Positions 43,605 to 51,366 of a stretch of DNA of 64,000 bases are shown here, piece after piece. The translations under genes were made by a program, and so were the position numbers. Every line of letters starts with the position of its first letter. The first letter of the stretch is position 1. The stretch lies in assembly GCF_030915405.1 (NCBI RefSeq), contig NZ_CP133262.1:3286001-3350000 (forward strand), given 5' to 3'. The notes beneath the pieces are model-generated. The model saw only the letters and a list, made by a program, of their open reading frames with translations, did no database searches and was not told the DNA's origin. Source of the DNA: Neobacillus nitrireducens. GTDB taxonomy: Bacteria > Bacillota > Bacilli > Bacillales > Cytobacillaceae.

Positions 43605-45470
43605 CTATTTCTTTGGTTTTACAAGGAAGTAACCGTTCATTTCTTGGTGTAGCGCTGAACAGAAGTTTGTACAATAAAGTGGATAGGTTCCTGCTTTATT
43701 CGCAACAAATTCCATTGTGTTGGTTTGACCAGGCTGAACTTCCATGTTTAAGTTATAGCTGTTGATGGCAAATCCATGGGTAATATCTTCATCGAAATCA
43801 ATATTCGTTAGATGAATGGAGACGTGATCCCCTTCATTAACTTCAATCACATCTGGACGTTTTGCTTTTGCATCAAAGATGAATTTCGAACGCATGGCAA
43901 TTCCGTATACATCGACCTTGTTACCGTTGCGGACGATTTTCGTATCACTTTGCTTGTATACTGCATCCTTGTTCTTTGTATCCTTCGGATAGACATTAAT
44001 AGTTTTGATCTTATCCGCTTTAATCATTTGTGCATAGTGCGGTTCAGGGTCTACTGGTGACGATTGAATGACTTTCATTTTCCCGCTGATATCAATTAAT
44101 TGCATGGATTCAGGATGGGATGGTCCAACAGATAAGTAGCTGTCTTTAGCAATCTTGTTTAAAGCAATAAGCCATTTTCCATCTGGTGCAACGGTATCGC
44201 CTTCTGCGGCAACAGAGTGTCCAGGAGAATATTGAACAGGTACACGGTCTAGTGTTTCACCTGTTTTTGGATTCCATTTCACGATTTCAGAAGAAATGAA
44301 CATCGTTGTATAGGCCATGCCTTTGTCATCAAATTGAGTGTGAAGCGGTCCTAAAGCATTTTCAGGGTTAACTTCTCTTTCCATGACTGATTTGTAATTA
44401 AGAATCGGAATCCCATTACGTTCTCCGGCAAAGTCTTTGTTTTTAACAGCTTCAAAGGCTTTTTCAAACGAGAAGACAGTCATTGTCGGTGCAAGTTTAC
44501 CTGAAGCAATAAATTGCTTACCATCTGGTGTTACGTCAACACCATGTGGTGACTTAGCAACCGGAATTAAATAAATGCCACCCTTTTGTTTTTCAGGGTA
44601 AATCATTTTTTGACCGCCAACATTTTCGTACTTGCCTTCCTTAACCATCTTTGCAAGCTCTTTCCAGTTAAACAAAACGATGTAGTCACGGTCTGCTTGT
44701 GATGCATTGATTTCCAAGTTTGTTGTAGCTTCTTCAGTATTGTAGGTTGTCATAACAGCCCAATCAGCTGAACTCTTTTTACCAGCATCAGAAAGGTCAT
44801 AGGACCATGGTGGAAGCGCCACTTGATAGGCAATACCTAGCTTTTGATTCTTTTCATTAAAGGTTACAGCCGACATAACGCCGCGGTACTGATCGCTAAA
44901 GTTGTCAAGTGATTCATATTTTTGGCCAACCGGTACAGCAAACCGAGTTGGTAAGAACATGTACTCTGTATTTTCTGTTACGAATGCTGCACAGTGCGGG
45001 CCGGCAGTGTTTGGAACTTGAATGATATCTTTTGTTGTAAATGTTTTAAGGTCGACAACAGCTGCACGGCTGTTCCCTACATCTGTAGCAAACATGTATT
45101 TACCGTCATAGTCACCCTTTGTTTCAGAGAAGGCCGGATGGTGAAGGTCTCCCCATGTATAGTCGCCCATCATTTTTTTCGAATGCTCATCGAAACCGTA
45201 TCCTGTCGCAGAATCTTGAGAGAATACAGGAATCGTTCTAATTTTCCGCATCGACGGAACCCCGTAAATAAACATTTGACCAGAGTGACCGCCTGAGGCA
45301 AATAGGTAATAATCATCTTTTTGACCGAATGGAACATATACCTTTTCTGCATCACTCTTAGTGCTGGAGGCAGCTTCGGTATTCGTCTTTGCTGAGAAAT
45401 CAGCAAAAGAGATGGTTGCTGCAACAAACCCTGCTAAGAGTCCCGATGCGATCGGAATCCATTTTTTCAT
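43605..45470 (-). CDS. nosZ: Nitrous oxide reductase NosZ (Sec-exported, clade II type)
   Basis: A 621-residue multicopper enzyme that reduces N2O to N2 outside the membrane. The signal peptide (residues 1-34) has no twin arginine, so export is by Sec, a mark of clade II enzymes. 'GDLHHPAFSETKGDYDG' holds two histidines of the CuZ site, with others in 'GPHCAAF' and 'SPHGVDV'. The C-terminal cupredoxin carries the CuA ligands in 'CTNFCSALHQEMNG' (Cys-x3-Cys-x3-His-x2-Met). It lies downstream of a cytochrome c gene and upstream of nosDYF. Confidence 0.96.
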   Translation of the reverse strand: MKKWIPIASGLLAGFVAATISFADFSAKTNTEAASSTKSDAEKVYVPFGQKDDYYLFASGGHSGQMFIYGVPSMRKIRTIPVFSQDSATGYGFDEHSKKMMGDYTWGDLHHPAFSETKGDYDGKYMFATDVGNSRAAVVDLKTFTTKDIIQVPNTAGPHCAAFVTENTEYMFLPTRFAVPVGQKYESLDNFSDQYRGVMSAVTFNEKNQKLGIAYQVALPPWSYDLSDAGKKSSADWAVMTTYNTEEATTNLEINASQADRDYIVLFNWKELAKMVKEGKYENVGGQKMIYPEKQKGGIYLIPVAKSPHGVDVTPDGKQFIASGKLAPTMTVFSFEKAFEAVKNKDFAGERNGIPILNYKSVMEREVNPENALGPLHTQFDDKGMAYTTMFISSEIVKWNPKTGETLDRVPVQYSPGHSVAAEGDTVAPDGKWLIALNKIAKDSYLSVGPSHPESMQLIDISGKMKVIQSSPVDPEPHYAQMIKADKIKTINVYPKDTKNKDAVYKQSDTKIVRNGNKVDVYGIAMRSKFIFDAKAKRPDVIEVNEGDHVSIHLTNIDFDEDITHGFAINSYNLNMEVQPGQTNTMEFVANKAGTYPLYCTNFCSALHQEMNGYFLVKPKK

Positions 45471-45488
45471 CTAATTACACCACCTGTT

Positions 45489-45944
45489 TTATTTTTCAGA
45501 AGCTTGTTTAAGTAGGTCTAACACTTGTGTGCGTTCTTCATCAGTTAATGGGTTTTTGCCGATAACGCCTGACATCACGGCAGAAGTAGGCGCTTTCAGG
45601 AATTCCTCGATCGGCTTGCCATGCTTTCCTTCAACGTTAACAAACGCTTGTGAAAGATCTGGTCCTACGGCTCCACCCTTAATATTTAAGGCTTCAACAC
45701 TGTGACAGCCAAGGCAGCCCTTCTTGTTTAGGATGTTGTCCTCACTAGCTGAAACGGTTGTAGCTTCCTTTGCATCCGTACCTTCTTCTTTGGCAGCAGC
45801 TGCTGTTTCTGTCTTTTCTGTTGTTGATGTTTGTGCTACTTGAGGCTGCTTACCAGAATCTCCCATGATTACATCAAATACTAAGTAGCCAAGTCCAAAG
45901 CCAAGTATTGCACAGACTACAAAACTAATAATGGCTTTATTCAT
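45489..45944 (-). CDS. nosC: Membrane-anchored c-type cytochrome of the nos operon (NosC)
   Basis: A 151-residue cytochrome c. An N-terminal membrane anchor (about 5-27) is followed by a Thr/Glu/Ala-rich linker and a heme domain with the binding motif 'CLGCH' (about residues 76-80). 'APTSAVMSGVI' offers the axial Met. It is first in the operon and would pass electrons from quinol oxidation to NosZ. SD AGGAGGGG precedes the ATG at 45944. Confidence 0.87.
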   Translation of the reverse strand: MNKAIISFVVCAILGFGLGYLVFDVIMGDSGKQPQVAQTSTTEKTETAAAAKEEGTDAKEATTVSASEDNILNKKGCLGCHSVEALNIKGGAVGPDLSQAFVNVEGKHGKPIEEFLKAPTSAVMSGVIGKNPLTDEERTQVLDLLKQASEK

Positions 45945-45980
45945 CTTTTCCCCTCCTTTTTATATATAATGAACACCTTC

Positions 45981-46023
45981 ATCCTAAACGCTGCAAAGGG
46001 GGAAAAATGTGATATACTTCACA
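45981..46023 (-). promoter_or_regulatory. nosC-nosZ promoter with an Fnr box at -41.5
   Basis: TGTGATATACTTCACA (46008-46023) is a perfect TGTGA-N6-TCACA dyad. On the minus strand a -10 box TAGGAT (45986-45981) places the start near 45974, so the dyad is centred at -41.5, the class II activation position. The leader before nosC would be about 30 nt. Confidence 0.8.
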
Positions 46024-46092
46024 CCTTTTTGGGAGATTTTGAACGTTATGTGAAACTGATTGCGGCAATTGGCTTTATAATATTGAACATTT

Positions 46093-46135
46093 TGTGAATT
46101 ACGTCACTACATCACTGGATTGATTACTTTACAAT
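46093..46135 (+). promoter_or_regulatory. fnr promoter with its own Fnr box at -41.5
   Basis: TGTGAATTACGTCACT (46093-46108) matches TGTGA-N6-TCACT. A -10 box TACAAT (46130-46135) predicts a start near 46142, again putting the dyad centre at -41.5. This points to positive autoregulation. Confidence 0.78.
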
Positions 46136-46186
46136 AGATGGTAAGTATTCAGCAAAAGGAAAATTCCAAATAGGGTGGTGAAAAGG

Positions 46187-46936
46187 TTGAATCAATTCGA
46201 TTGTTTAAAAGAACCGAATCTAGAAGTCTATCATGGCGCAAACGCAGTCCAAACAGATTTACTGCGGAAAATTGTTATTTTTAAGGATTTATCATCCAAG
46301 TCGTTATCTATTATTGAAAAAAGGATTCAAACACTGGACCTGAAGAAGGGCGAACGGATTATTAACGAGGCAGAGGCGGCCAAAGGTGTTTATTTCATTT
46401 ATTCAGGAGCGGTCAAGCTGACGAAGCAGGATGAAAATGGCAATGAAATCATCGTTTGTGTGAAGCAAAAAGGGGATGTGTTTGCAGAGGCCTGTTTGTT
46501 TACTAAGAGGACCGAATACTATCCAGCAACAGCGACGATGCTCCAGGACGGAAGGGTCCTTTTTTTAGATAAGTTGGAATTAGAGCGGGACTTATTCAAC
46601 TACCCGGAGTTGTCGATGCAAATGATCAGTTATATGAGTGACACCTTACGGGAAATGACTTCACAATTACGAGACGTTGCCTTGCTTGATGTTTATGCGA
46701 AGACCGTGAAAACGTTAGAACGGCTCGGAAATAAATTTAATACGGGACTTAACCGATGGGATATTGAGATTCCTTTGACCATTCAAGAATTTGCAACCGT
46801 CGTCGGAACGACAAGAGAAAGCGTAAGCCGTGTCTTTTCTAAGTTAAAAAAGGATGGCATCATCGATATGAAATCGCGGAAGATCATCATTCGCGATTGG
46901 TGCACGCTTTGTACCTTGCTGCACAAGGAATATTAA
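46187..46936 (+). CDS. fnr: Crp/Fnr-family regulator (Fnr), probable oxygen sensor for the nos operon
   Basis: A 249-residue regulator: cyclic-nucleotide-binding-like beta barrel (about 20-130), dimer helix, then an HTH_Crp domain with recognition helix 'TTRESVSRVFSKLKKDG'. The Glu, Ser and Arg of 'ESVSR' are the FNR residues that read TGTGA sites. The C-terminus ends 'WCTLCTLLHKEY', a Cys-x2-Cys where Bacillus Fnr holds part of its iron-sulphur cluster. It is divergent from nosC. The TTG at 46187 is 6 nt after GGTGGTG; GTG codons at 46175 and 46178 are alternatives. Confidence 0.85.
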   Translation: MNQFDCLKEPNLEVYHGANAVQTDLLRKIVIFKDLSSKSLSIIEKRIQTLDLKKGERIINEAEAAKGVYFIYSGAVKLTKQDENGNEIIVCVKQKGDVFAEACLFTKRTEYYPATATMLQDGRVLFLDKLELERDLFNYPELSMQMISYMSDTLREMTSQLRDVALLDVYAKTVKTLERLGNKFNTGLNRWDIEIPLTIQEFATVVGTTRESVSRVFSKLKKDGIIDMKSRKIIIRDWCTLCTLLHKEY

Positions 46937-46946
46937 TATCATTGGA

Positions 46947-46981
46947 AAAAGCCCCTCGTAGCTTGTAAAGGGTTCCGTTTT
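46947..46981 (+). repeat. Left copy of an imperfect inverted repeat flanking the recombinase island
   Basis: AAAGCCCCTC-N10-AAAGGGTTCC follows the fnr stop by about 10 nt. The reverse complement of 51328-51360 reads AAAGCCCTTC-N9-AAAGGGTTCC. The arms can also pair with each other, so each copy may be just a weak terminator. Confidence 0.45.
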
Positions 46982-47110
46982 GAAGTGCCTTTCTTAAAAT
47001 ACGTGCCGAAATGACCGTCGTATTGGCATCGTTATTGGTATATAAAAAAGTAAAATACTTCTTCTTTTATAAGATGAGTTATCCTTAATCGAGTAACCAG
47101 CAAAAGCAAA

Positions 47111-47298
47111 ATAAGCGGAGAATTTCCGGCTAAATGCAAAATAGAGCTCATTTCGGGGAATATAAGCGGAGAATTTCCGGTTATGCAAAGTAATATCTCC
47201 CATTTTCAAATTTTTCGAGTCAATAGGCGGAATCTCTCCGCCTATTTAAGCTCTTTTTAATAATAATTTCCAATTAAGCGGACTTTTTCCGTCTATTT
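47111..47298. repeat. Degenerate ~51-bp repeat array with GCGGA hairpins
   Basis: GCGGA starts at 47115, 47166, 47227 and 47278 (spacing 51, 61, 51). The first two units share ATAAGCGGAGAATTTCCGG; the third is a clean hairpin (AATAGGCGGA...TCCGCCTATT); the fourth is GCGGACTTTTTCCGTCTATT. The whole 671-bp gap 46937-47607 holds no intact gene. Confidence 0.75.
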
Positions 47299-47457
47299 AT
47301 CAGCTCGGGTGCTTAACCTGATCTCCAACCGATAAGTGCGGACCCTCTTGATCCTAGATGCGGGAATCAGCAGCTTTTTATCGACCAGCTTATAAAGTTC
47401 AATAAAATAGTTAAATGAAACCTTAATAAATAGAGAAAAGGACGTATGCCAATTCAT
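47293..47457 (-). pseudogene. Possible decayed transposase C-terminus (54 codons)
   Basis: A 54-residue open frame with a coding-like composition ('FNYFIELYKLVDKKLLIPAS' followed by an Arg-rich tail with 'TYRLEIRLSTR') ends at TAG 47293. The only ATG lies inside a terminator hairpin and has no ribosome site, so it is not a normal gene. The basic, aromatic tail is reminiscent of IS transposase ends, but I cannot name a family. Confidence 0.3.
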
Positions 47458-47469
47458 ACGTCAATTTTT
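47441..47469 (+). terminator. Rho-independent terminator (plus strand) with no nearby gene
   Basis: GACGTATG pairs with CATACGTC around CCAATT, then AATTTTTTT. The nearest upstream plus-strand gene (fnr) ends 500 bp away, so its transcript is unexplained. Confidence 0.8.
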
Positions 47470-47538
47470 TTGTTTATTAATAAGTAGGCACCTATCATGA
47501 AATCAAGACTAAAATAATTAAAATGTAAGGAAATAAAA

Positions 47539-47584
47539 GGCTCTCACGTTGTGTATATGTACACAACGTGAGAGCCTTTCTTCA
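47539..47584 (-). terminator. Terminator of the tnpABC operon, 17-bp perfect stem
   Basis: GGCTCTCACGTTGTGTA pairs perfectly with TACACAACGTGAGAGCC around TATG. On the minus strand it is followed by TTTTATTT, 25 nt past the tnpC stop. Confidence 0.85.
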
Positions 47585-47607
47585 AATTTTCGTAATAAAG
47601 TTGTCTC

Positions 47608-47988
47608 CTAAAAGTTTTCATATAGCTTACCGTTAACTCTTTTAATTTCCTCTTTTAATTGCTTGTTTTCCTTTTCTAATTCTCGAATGCGTTCGCGAAA
47701 GACTTGAATTAAGCTATCTTTATTCTCAACATTCATATTCTTCTTTATATTCTTTGGAGATGCCACTTCTCGTTGTTGCTGACGAAGGGTTTCAATCCTT
47801 TCCCTTAGTTCAGTTTGGTTGTATAAATAAGACTTAGAAACTCCTGCTGCGATTGTAACAGTATTGAAATTTATTTTTTCATTCTGCTGGATCAATTGTT
47901 TAATCGTTTGTTCAACCTTATCAACTGTTTCTTCTTTTTTCTTTTTTGCATATGCAACGACTGCCTCAGTATTTCTTTTGTGTTTCAT
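47608..47988 (-). CDS. tnpC: TnpC-like protein of a Tn554-family transposon (DUF6262 type)
   Basis: A 126-residue basic protein. Residues 1-75 look like a helix-turn-helix ('TVTIAAGVSKSYLYNQTELRERI'-type region, key 'AGVSKSYLYN'); residues 90-120 are a short coiled coil ('FRERIRELEKENKQLKEEIK'). The third gene of Tn554-type elements has this size and build and affects orientation and frequency of transposition. Its ATG overlaps the tnpB stop by one base (TAATG). Confidence 0.85.
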   Translation of the reverse strand: MKHKRNTEAVVAYAKKKKEETVDKVEQTIKQLIQQNEKINFNTVTIAAGVSKSYLYNQTELRERIETLRQQQREVASPKNIKKNMNVENKDSLIQVFRERIRELEKENKQLKEEIKRVNGKLYENF

Positions 47989-49985
47989 TATTTCACCACA
48001 CTATCTTTTCTTTCCTGAGCTTGTAGTAATATTCTTTTGGCACTAGAACCACGGTGAGCTTTACCCTCGGTAAGTTGATCCCTAACTCTTGTTAGATTGT
48101 TCAATTGTTCTAGCGTTTTTTCGTTGTATATTGGGTAATGCCTCGTCATTTCTATATGTTCTTCAACCTTTTTGATTTCTCTGTTAAAATCGGGAAGATT
48201 TTCGGGGGTTCTACAAAAATTAGGACATGTTAAACAAGGTGTAATTACATATGGACAACCCTCTTTTTTAGAAGCCAAACAATAGCCTAAAGGAACACGT
48301 ACTGCCTCAATATTACTTTGAATATATTCCCAATGGATAAGGTCCTCATCCAAATTCATTTCTGATACTCTCGCCATACCAAGGTCAACTCGTAAGAGTG
48401 GACCCTTTTTTTCTTGTGCCTTTAACCATTCTTTTCTAAGGGTATCATCGGCAATTTTGGCATACCTCATTGTCATTTCAGGTGAAGAATGGGCAAACCA
48501 TTTCATAATGTGAGTTAAATTCATTCCAAGGTTGATTAATTCTACACCTTTTGTATGCCGGAATGCATGGTTTCCAAAGTGATAGACAGTTCCGTTTTGA
48601 TCTACAATGGAATATCTTTCAGCCCAACGATTTAATGCATCGCGAATACTTTGGTCAGTGAAAGGTTTTCCCTTCCGTTTTCCTTTTGTTCGAACAAATA
48701 AATACCCTTCGGGATTGTTCTTATGTGTTGTTTTGTCTTTTGTTTGCTCTATAATGACTTGTAAAACTTTAGCTAGTTCCTTATCAATAGGCACTCGGTG
48801 TTGTTTCACATCTGTTTTTGGAATATCTCCTTGTAAATAATAACCATTGTTTGTGGGTATCAAACAATTTTGGAACCGGAGGTTCAAAATATCACTTATT
48901 CTCCATCCGGTAGCTATAAGTAATATCACAATTGGTACATATTCTTTTTCATTATCCTTCATAGGTGGATTAACGTCTTCTGGATTCAGGTTTATAAGAA
49001 GCTCCAACTGATTCATGACGGTTTCAGGAATATATTTAATTTGATTTTCATTTTGCTTCGGTTGCTTCAAAAAATCCTCCCTAAAAAATAATGTGCCGAT
49101 ATGCTTTAACGGAGCTTCAGATCGTTCAGAACGTTGAAGATACTCTAAAAAGTATTTAACAGATGAAATCAAAAAATTCCTATAATATGGGCTATAAGAG
49201 GAGTTACTCTGATTAAAATAAATTAAATACTTTTCAATGTCTTCTCTTTTTAATTGGCTAAAATCTTTCCAATCTGGATGTTGTCCCTTAACGTAGTTTA
49301 AATAACTACTGATCCCTATAATATGACCAGCTAATTTACCCTGACTTAAATAGGTTAATGCATAAGCACAATATTCCTTTACTATTTTTCGAAATGGTGT
49401 AGGGATTTTCTCAAAAGAAAGGAGATAATGGGTTCCGTTTATTGTATACCTTGCATTCGGTATCTTTCTCAAATCCCATACATCCTTCTCAAGCTCTTCC
49501 CGTGTATCATAGAAGTGAGATAAATATTTAATAATTGAATTAAAAACTGTAATATGTGAGGAGTTATTGCCACTCTTTGTTATTATTCTGATACCTGTAT
49601 TGGTCAAAAAAGTTTTGTATTTCATTAAGCCCTGATTAAAAGGTATATCTACCAAACTCTCAATCTTAGAATAATATTTCTCCAAGAAATGACTTAAGTG
49701 TACAAGTGAAAATGAATACAACACTAATGTACTAAGGGATAAACTCTCATTCACCAATTTATTAGCGAAGAAAAATTTAATTTCATGTCTAATTGAATTA
49801 GATAAGAATGTAAAATCTATTTTTGTTTTCGAGGCGGACCAAGAACTACCACCACCGTATACCTTAAAAAAGGAGTTTGTTAAATCCCATACATCATTTT
49901 CAAAATACCCACACAATTGCTCTTGAATCACTGCCGTTTTCTCGGATGTTACGCAGGGTTGATAAGCAACAGTGTTACTCTTCAT
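47988..49985 (-). CDS. tnpB: TnpB-like tyrosine recombinase of a Tn554-family transposon
   Basis: A 665-residue phage-integrase-type recombinase. The catalytic core in the C-terminal half has Arg in 'ATGWRISDIL' (about 357), His-x2-Arg in 'NHAFRHTKG' (about 474), His in 'FAHSSPEMT' (about 496) and the nucleophile Tyr in 'MRYAKIAD' (about 505). A Cys cluster follows ('KKEGCPYVITPCLTCPNFC'), typical of TnpB in Tn554. It overlaps tnpA by 11 nt and tnpC by 1 nt. Confidence 0.92.
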   Translation of the reverse strand: MKSNTVAYQPCVTSEKTAVIQEQLCGYFENDVWDLTNSFFKVYGGGSSWSASKTKIDFTFLSNSIRHEIKFFFANKLVNESLSLSTLVLYSFSLVHLSHFLEKYYSKIESLVDIPFNQGLMKYKTFLTNTGIRIITKSGNNSSHITVFNSIIKYLSHFYDTREELEKDVWDLRKIPNARYTINGTHYLLSFEKIPTPFRKIVKEYCAYALTYLSQGKLAGHIIGISSYLNYVKGQHPDWKDFSQLKREDIEKYLIYFNQSNSSYSPYYRNFLISSVKYFLEYLQRSERSEAPLKHIGTLFFREDFLKQPKQNENQIKYIPETVMNQLELLINLNPEDVNPPMKDNEKEYVPIVILLIATGWRISDILNLRFQNCLIPTNNGYYLQGDIPKTDVKQHRVPIDKELAKVLQVIIEQTKDKTTHKNNPEGYLFVRTKGKRKGKPFTDQSIRDALNRWAERYSIVDQNGTVYHFGNHAFRHTKGVELINLGMNLTHIMKWFAHSSPEMTMRYAKIADDTLRKEWLKAQEKKGPLLRVDLGMARVSEMNLDEDLIHWEYIQSNIEAVRVPLGYCLASKKEGCPYVITPCLTCPNFCRTPENLPDFNREIKKVEEHIEMTRHYPIYNEKTLEQLNNLTRVRDQLTEGKAHRGSSAKRILLQAQERKDSVVK

Positions 49986-51102
49986 TTTTCTCCTCCCTTA
50001 ATTGTTTTTGCATCATAGCTTTCTCCCAATCATTCCGTATATCATCTTCAGAAGGGTGAATATACATTTGAATTGTTGTTTGCACATGGGCATGTCCTGC
50101 TCGCTTTTGAAGAGTTTCAGGACGCATTTCACCTGTTTTCCATAACTCCGTTATATTTGTATGACGTAACATATGGGGTGTCGCATCTATTCCAGTTTTT
50201 GCTTTAAGACGATTAAAAAGTGCTTGAATGCAATGATAATCGAGGGGGCTCCCTTTTTGTTCCCCGCGAAGTTTTATAAAAACAAAATTTGTATCAATCT
50301 CGTCTGTATGAATATCTATGATATAAGCCCGGTAAAGGTTAGCTAATTCATTTGATATATCAAGCGTGCGGGGGCTACATATTGTCTTAATCTCTGCACC
50401 ATTAATAAGTTCTCCACGATCTCGTATTGTGATCTTTTTTGCTGCTGGAACAATATCAGAAAGGTGAAGTGATAGGGCTTCACCAATCCTAATGCCTGTC
50501 TCATAAAGAAGTGCCAATAAAAATTTATCCCTGACGTTCCGACATGCATCAACTAATTTTTGTACCTGTTCTGATGTCAAAACTTTTAACTTTTCCCTTG
50601 GTTCCTTAAGTTTCAAAATCATAATATTTTTTGATTTATTTTTAAGTGTGTGGTGGAGAAAGCCCTTGAAACTACCCCTAGAGGCGAGTATCTGACTTTT
50701 CAGACGCTCAGATAAATCCAAAGCGTAGTCTTCATGCCTCATCAAATAATCATAAAATGAGTAGACCTTGTCAAGATAGATATTAATTGTACAAGCCTTT
50801 CTCGTTTTAACATCTGTTTGTTTTATATTAATTACCTTTAAATCCCGATAGGGATTCTGAAGCCACCTAACAAACTCCGCCATATTGTCAATTCCGATAT
50901 CCCTGTAATCTACCTGCTTTTGCTCCAGAAACTCAAAAAATAATTTCAATGCAAAGCAATAAGAACGGAGTGTATTTCTGGAAGATCCAGTGTTGTCCAT
51001 ATACTTGAGGAATTTTACTACTGGTTTTACAAATTCCCCATGGTTATCTTGAAGTAAATATCTCTTTCTATTACCTGAGACAATGATCTCTTGGACTTTC
51101 AT
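49975..51102 (-). CDS. tnpA: TnpA-like tyrosine recombinase of a Tn554-family transposon
   Basis: A 375-residue phage-integrase-type recombinase. The N-terminal SAM-like DNA-binding domain has 'SRNTLRSYCFALKLFFEFL' (about 41-60). Catalytic residues: Arg in 'TGIRIGEAL', His-x2-Arg in 'PHMLRHTNI', His in 'AGHAHVQTT' and Tyr in 'QMYIHPSE'. The start 'MKVQEI' mirrors that of Tn554 TnpA; the ATG 51102 is 11 nt from GAGG, and a TTG at 51108 is the alternative. It is the first gene of the three-gene transposition operon. Confidence 0.92.
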   Translation of the reverse strand: MKVQEIIVSGNRKRYLLQDNHGEFVKPVVKFLKYMDNTGSSRNTLRSYCFALKLFFEFLEQKQVDYRDIGIDNMAEFVRWLQNPYRDLKVINIKQTDVKTRKACTINIYLDKVYSFYDYLMRHEDYALDLSERLKSQILASRGSFKGFLHHTLKNKSKNIMILKLKEPREKLKVLTSEQVQKLVDACRNVRDKFLLALLYETGIRIGEALSLHLSDIVPAAKKITIRDRGELINGAEIKTICSPRTLDISNELANLYRAYIIDIHTDEIDTNFVFIKLRGEQKGSPLDYHCIQALFNRLKAKTGIDATPHMLRHTNITELWKTGEMRPETLQKRAGHAHVQTTIQMYIHPSEDDIRNDWEKAMMQKQLREEKNEE

Positions 51103-51268
51103 AACCAACCATCCTCTTTTACTTATTTAATGGGGAATTTACTCCATTAGTAAATTTCAATCATATTGGACTTATCCTAATTTCAACAAAACAGAATGTA
51201 CCTTCGTAGTATACTTTGACTACTATAATTATGAAATAGGGTTTTACTGTCAATAAAGTACAATAAAA

Positions 51269-51308
51269 AGGGATAAACCCCACGTAGAATACGTTAAGGT
51301 CTATCCCT
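51269..51308. repeat. Imperfect 40-bp palindrome upstream of tnpA
   Basis: AGGGATAAACC and GGTCTATCCCT form the outer arms and ACGTA/TACGT the inner arms. It lies 160 bp before tnpA, near the edge of the island. The rest of 51109-51366 is AT-rich and holds no gene. Confidence 0.6.
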
Positions 51309-51327
51309 AATTATAGTTGTGTTTTGT

Positions 51328-51364
51328 AAATGGAACCCTTTCCGTAACTTGAAGGGCTTTCTGA
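51328..51364 (-). repeat. Right copy of the imperfect inverted repeat flanking the recombinase island
   Basis: Read on the minus strand it gives AAAGCCCTTC-N9-AAAGGGTTCC, the counterpart of 46947-46981, with 20 of 29 positions shared in the core. It begins 2 nt beyond the bshB2 stop and may double as that gene's terminator. Confidence 0.45.
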
Positions 51365-51366
51365 GT

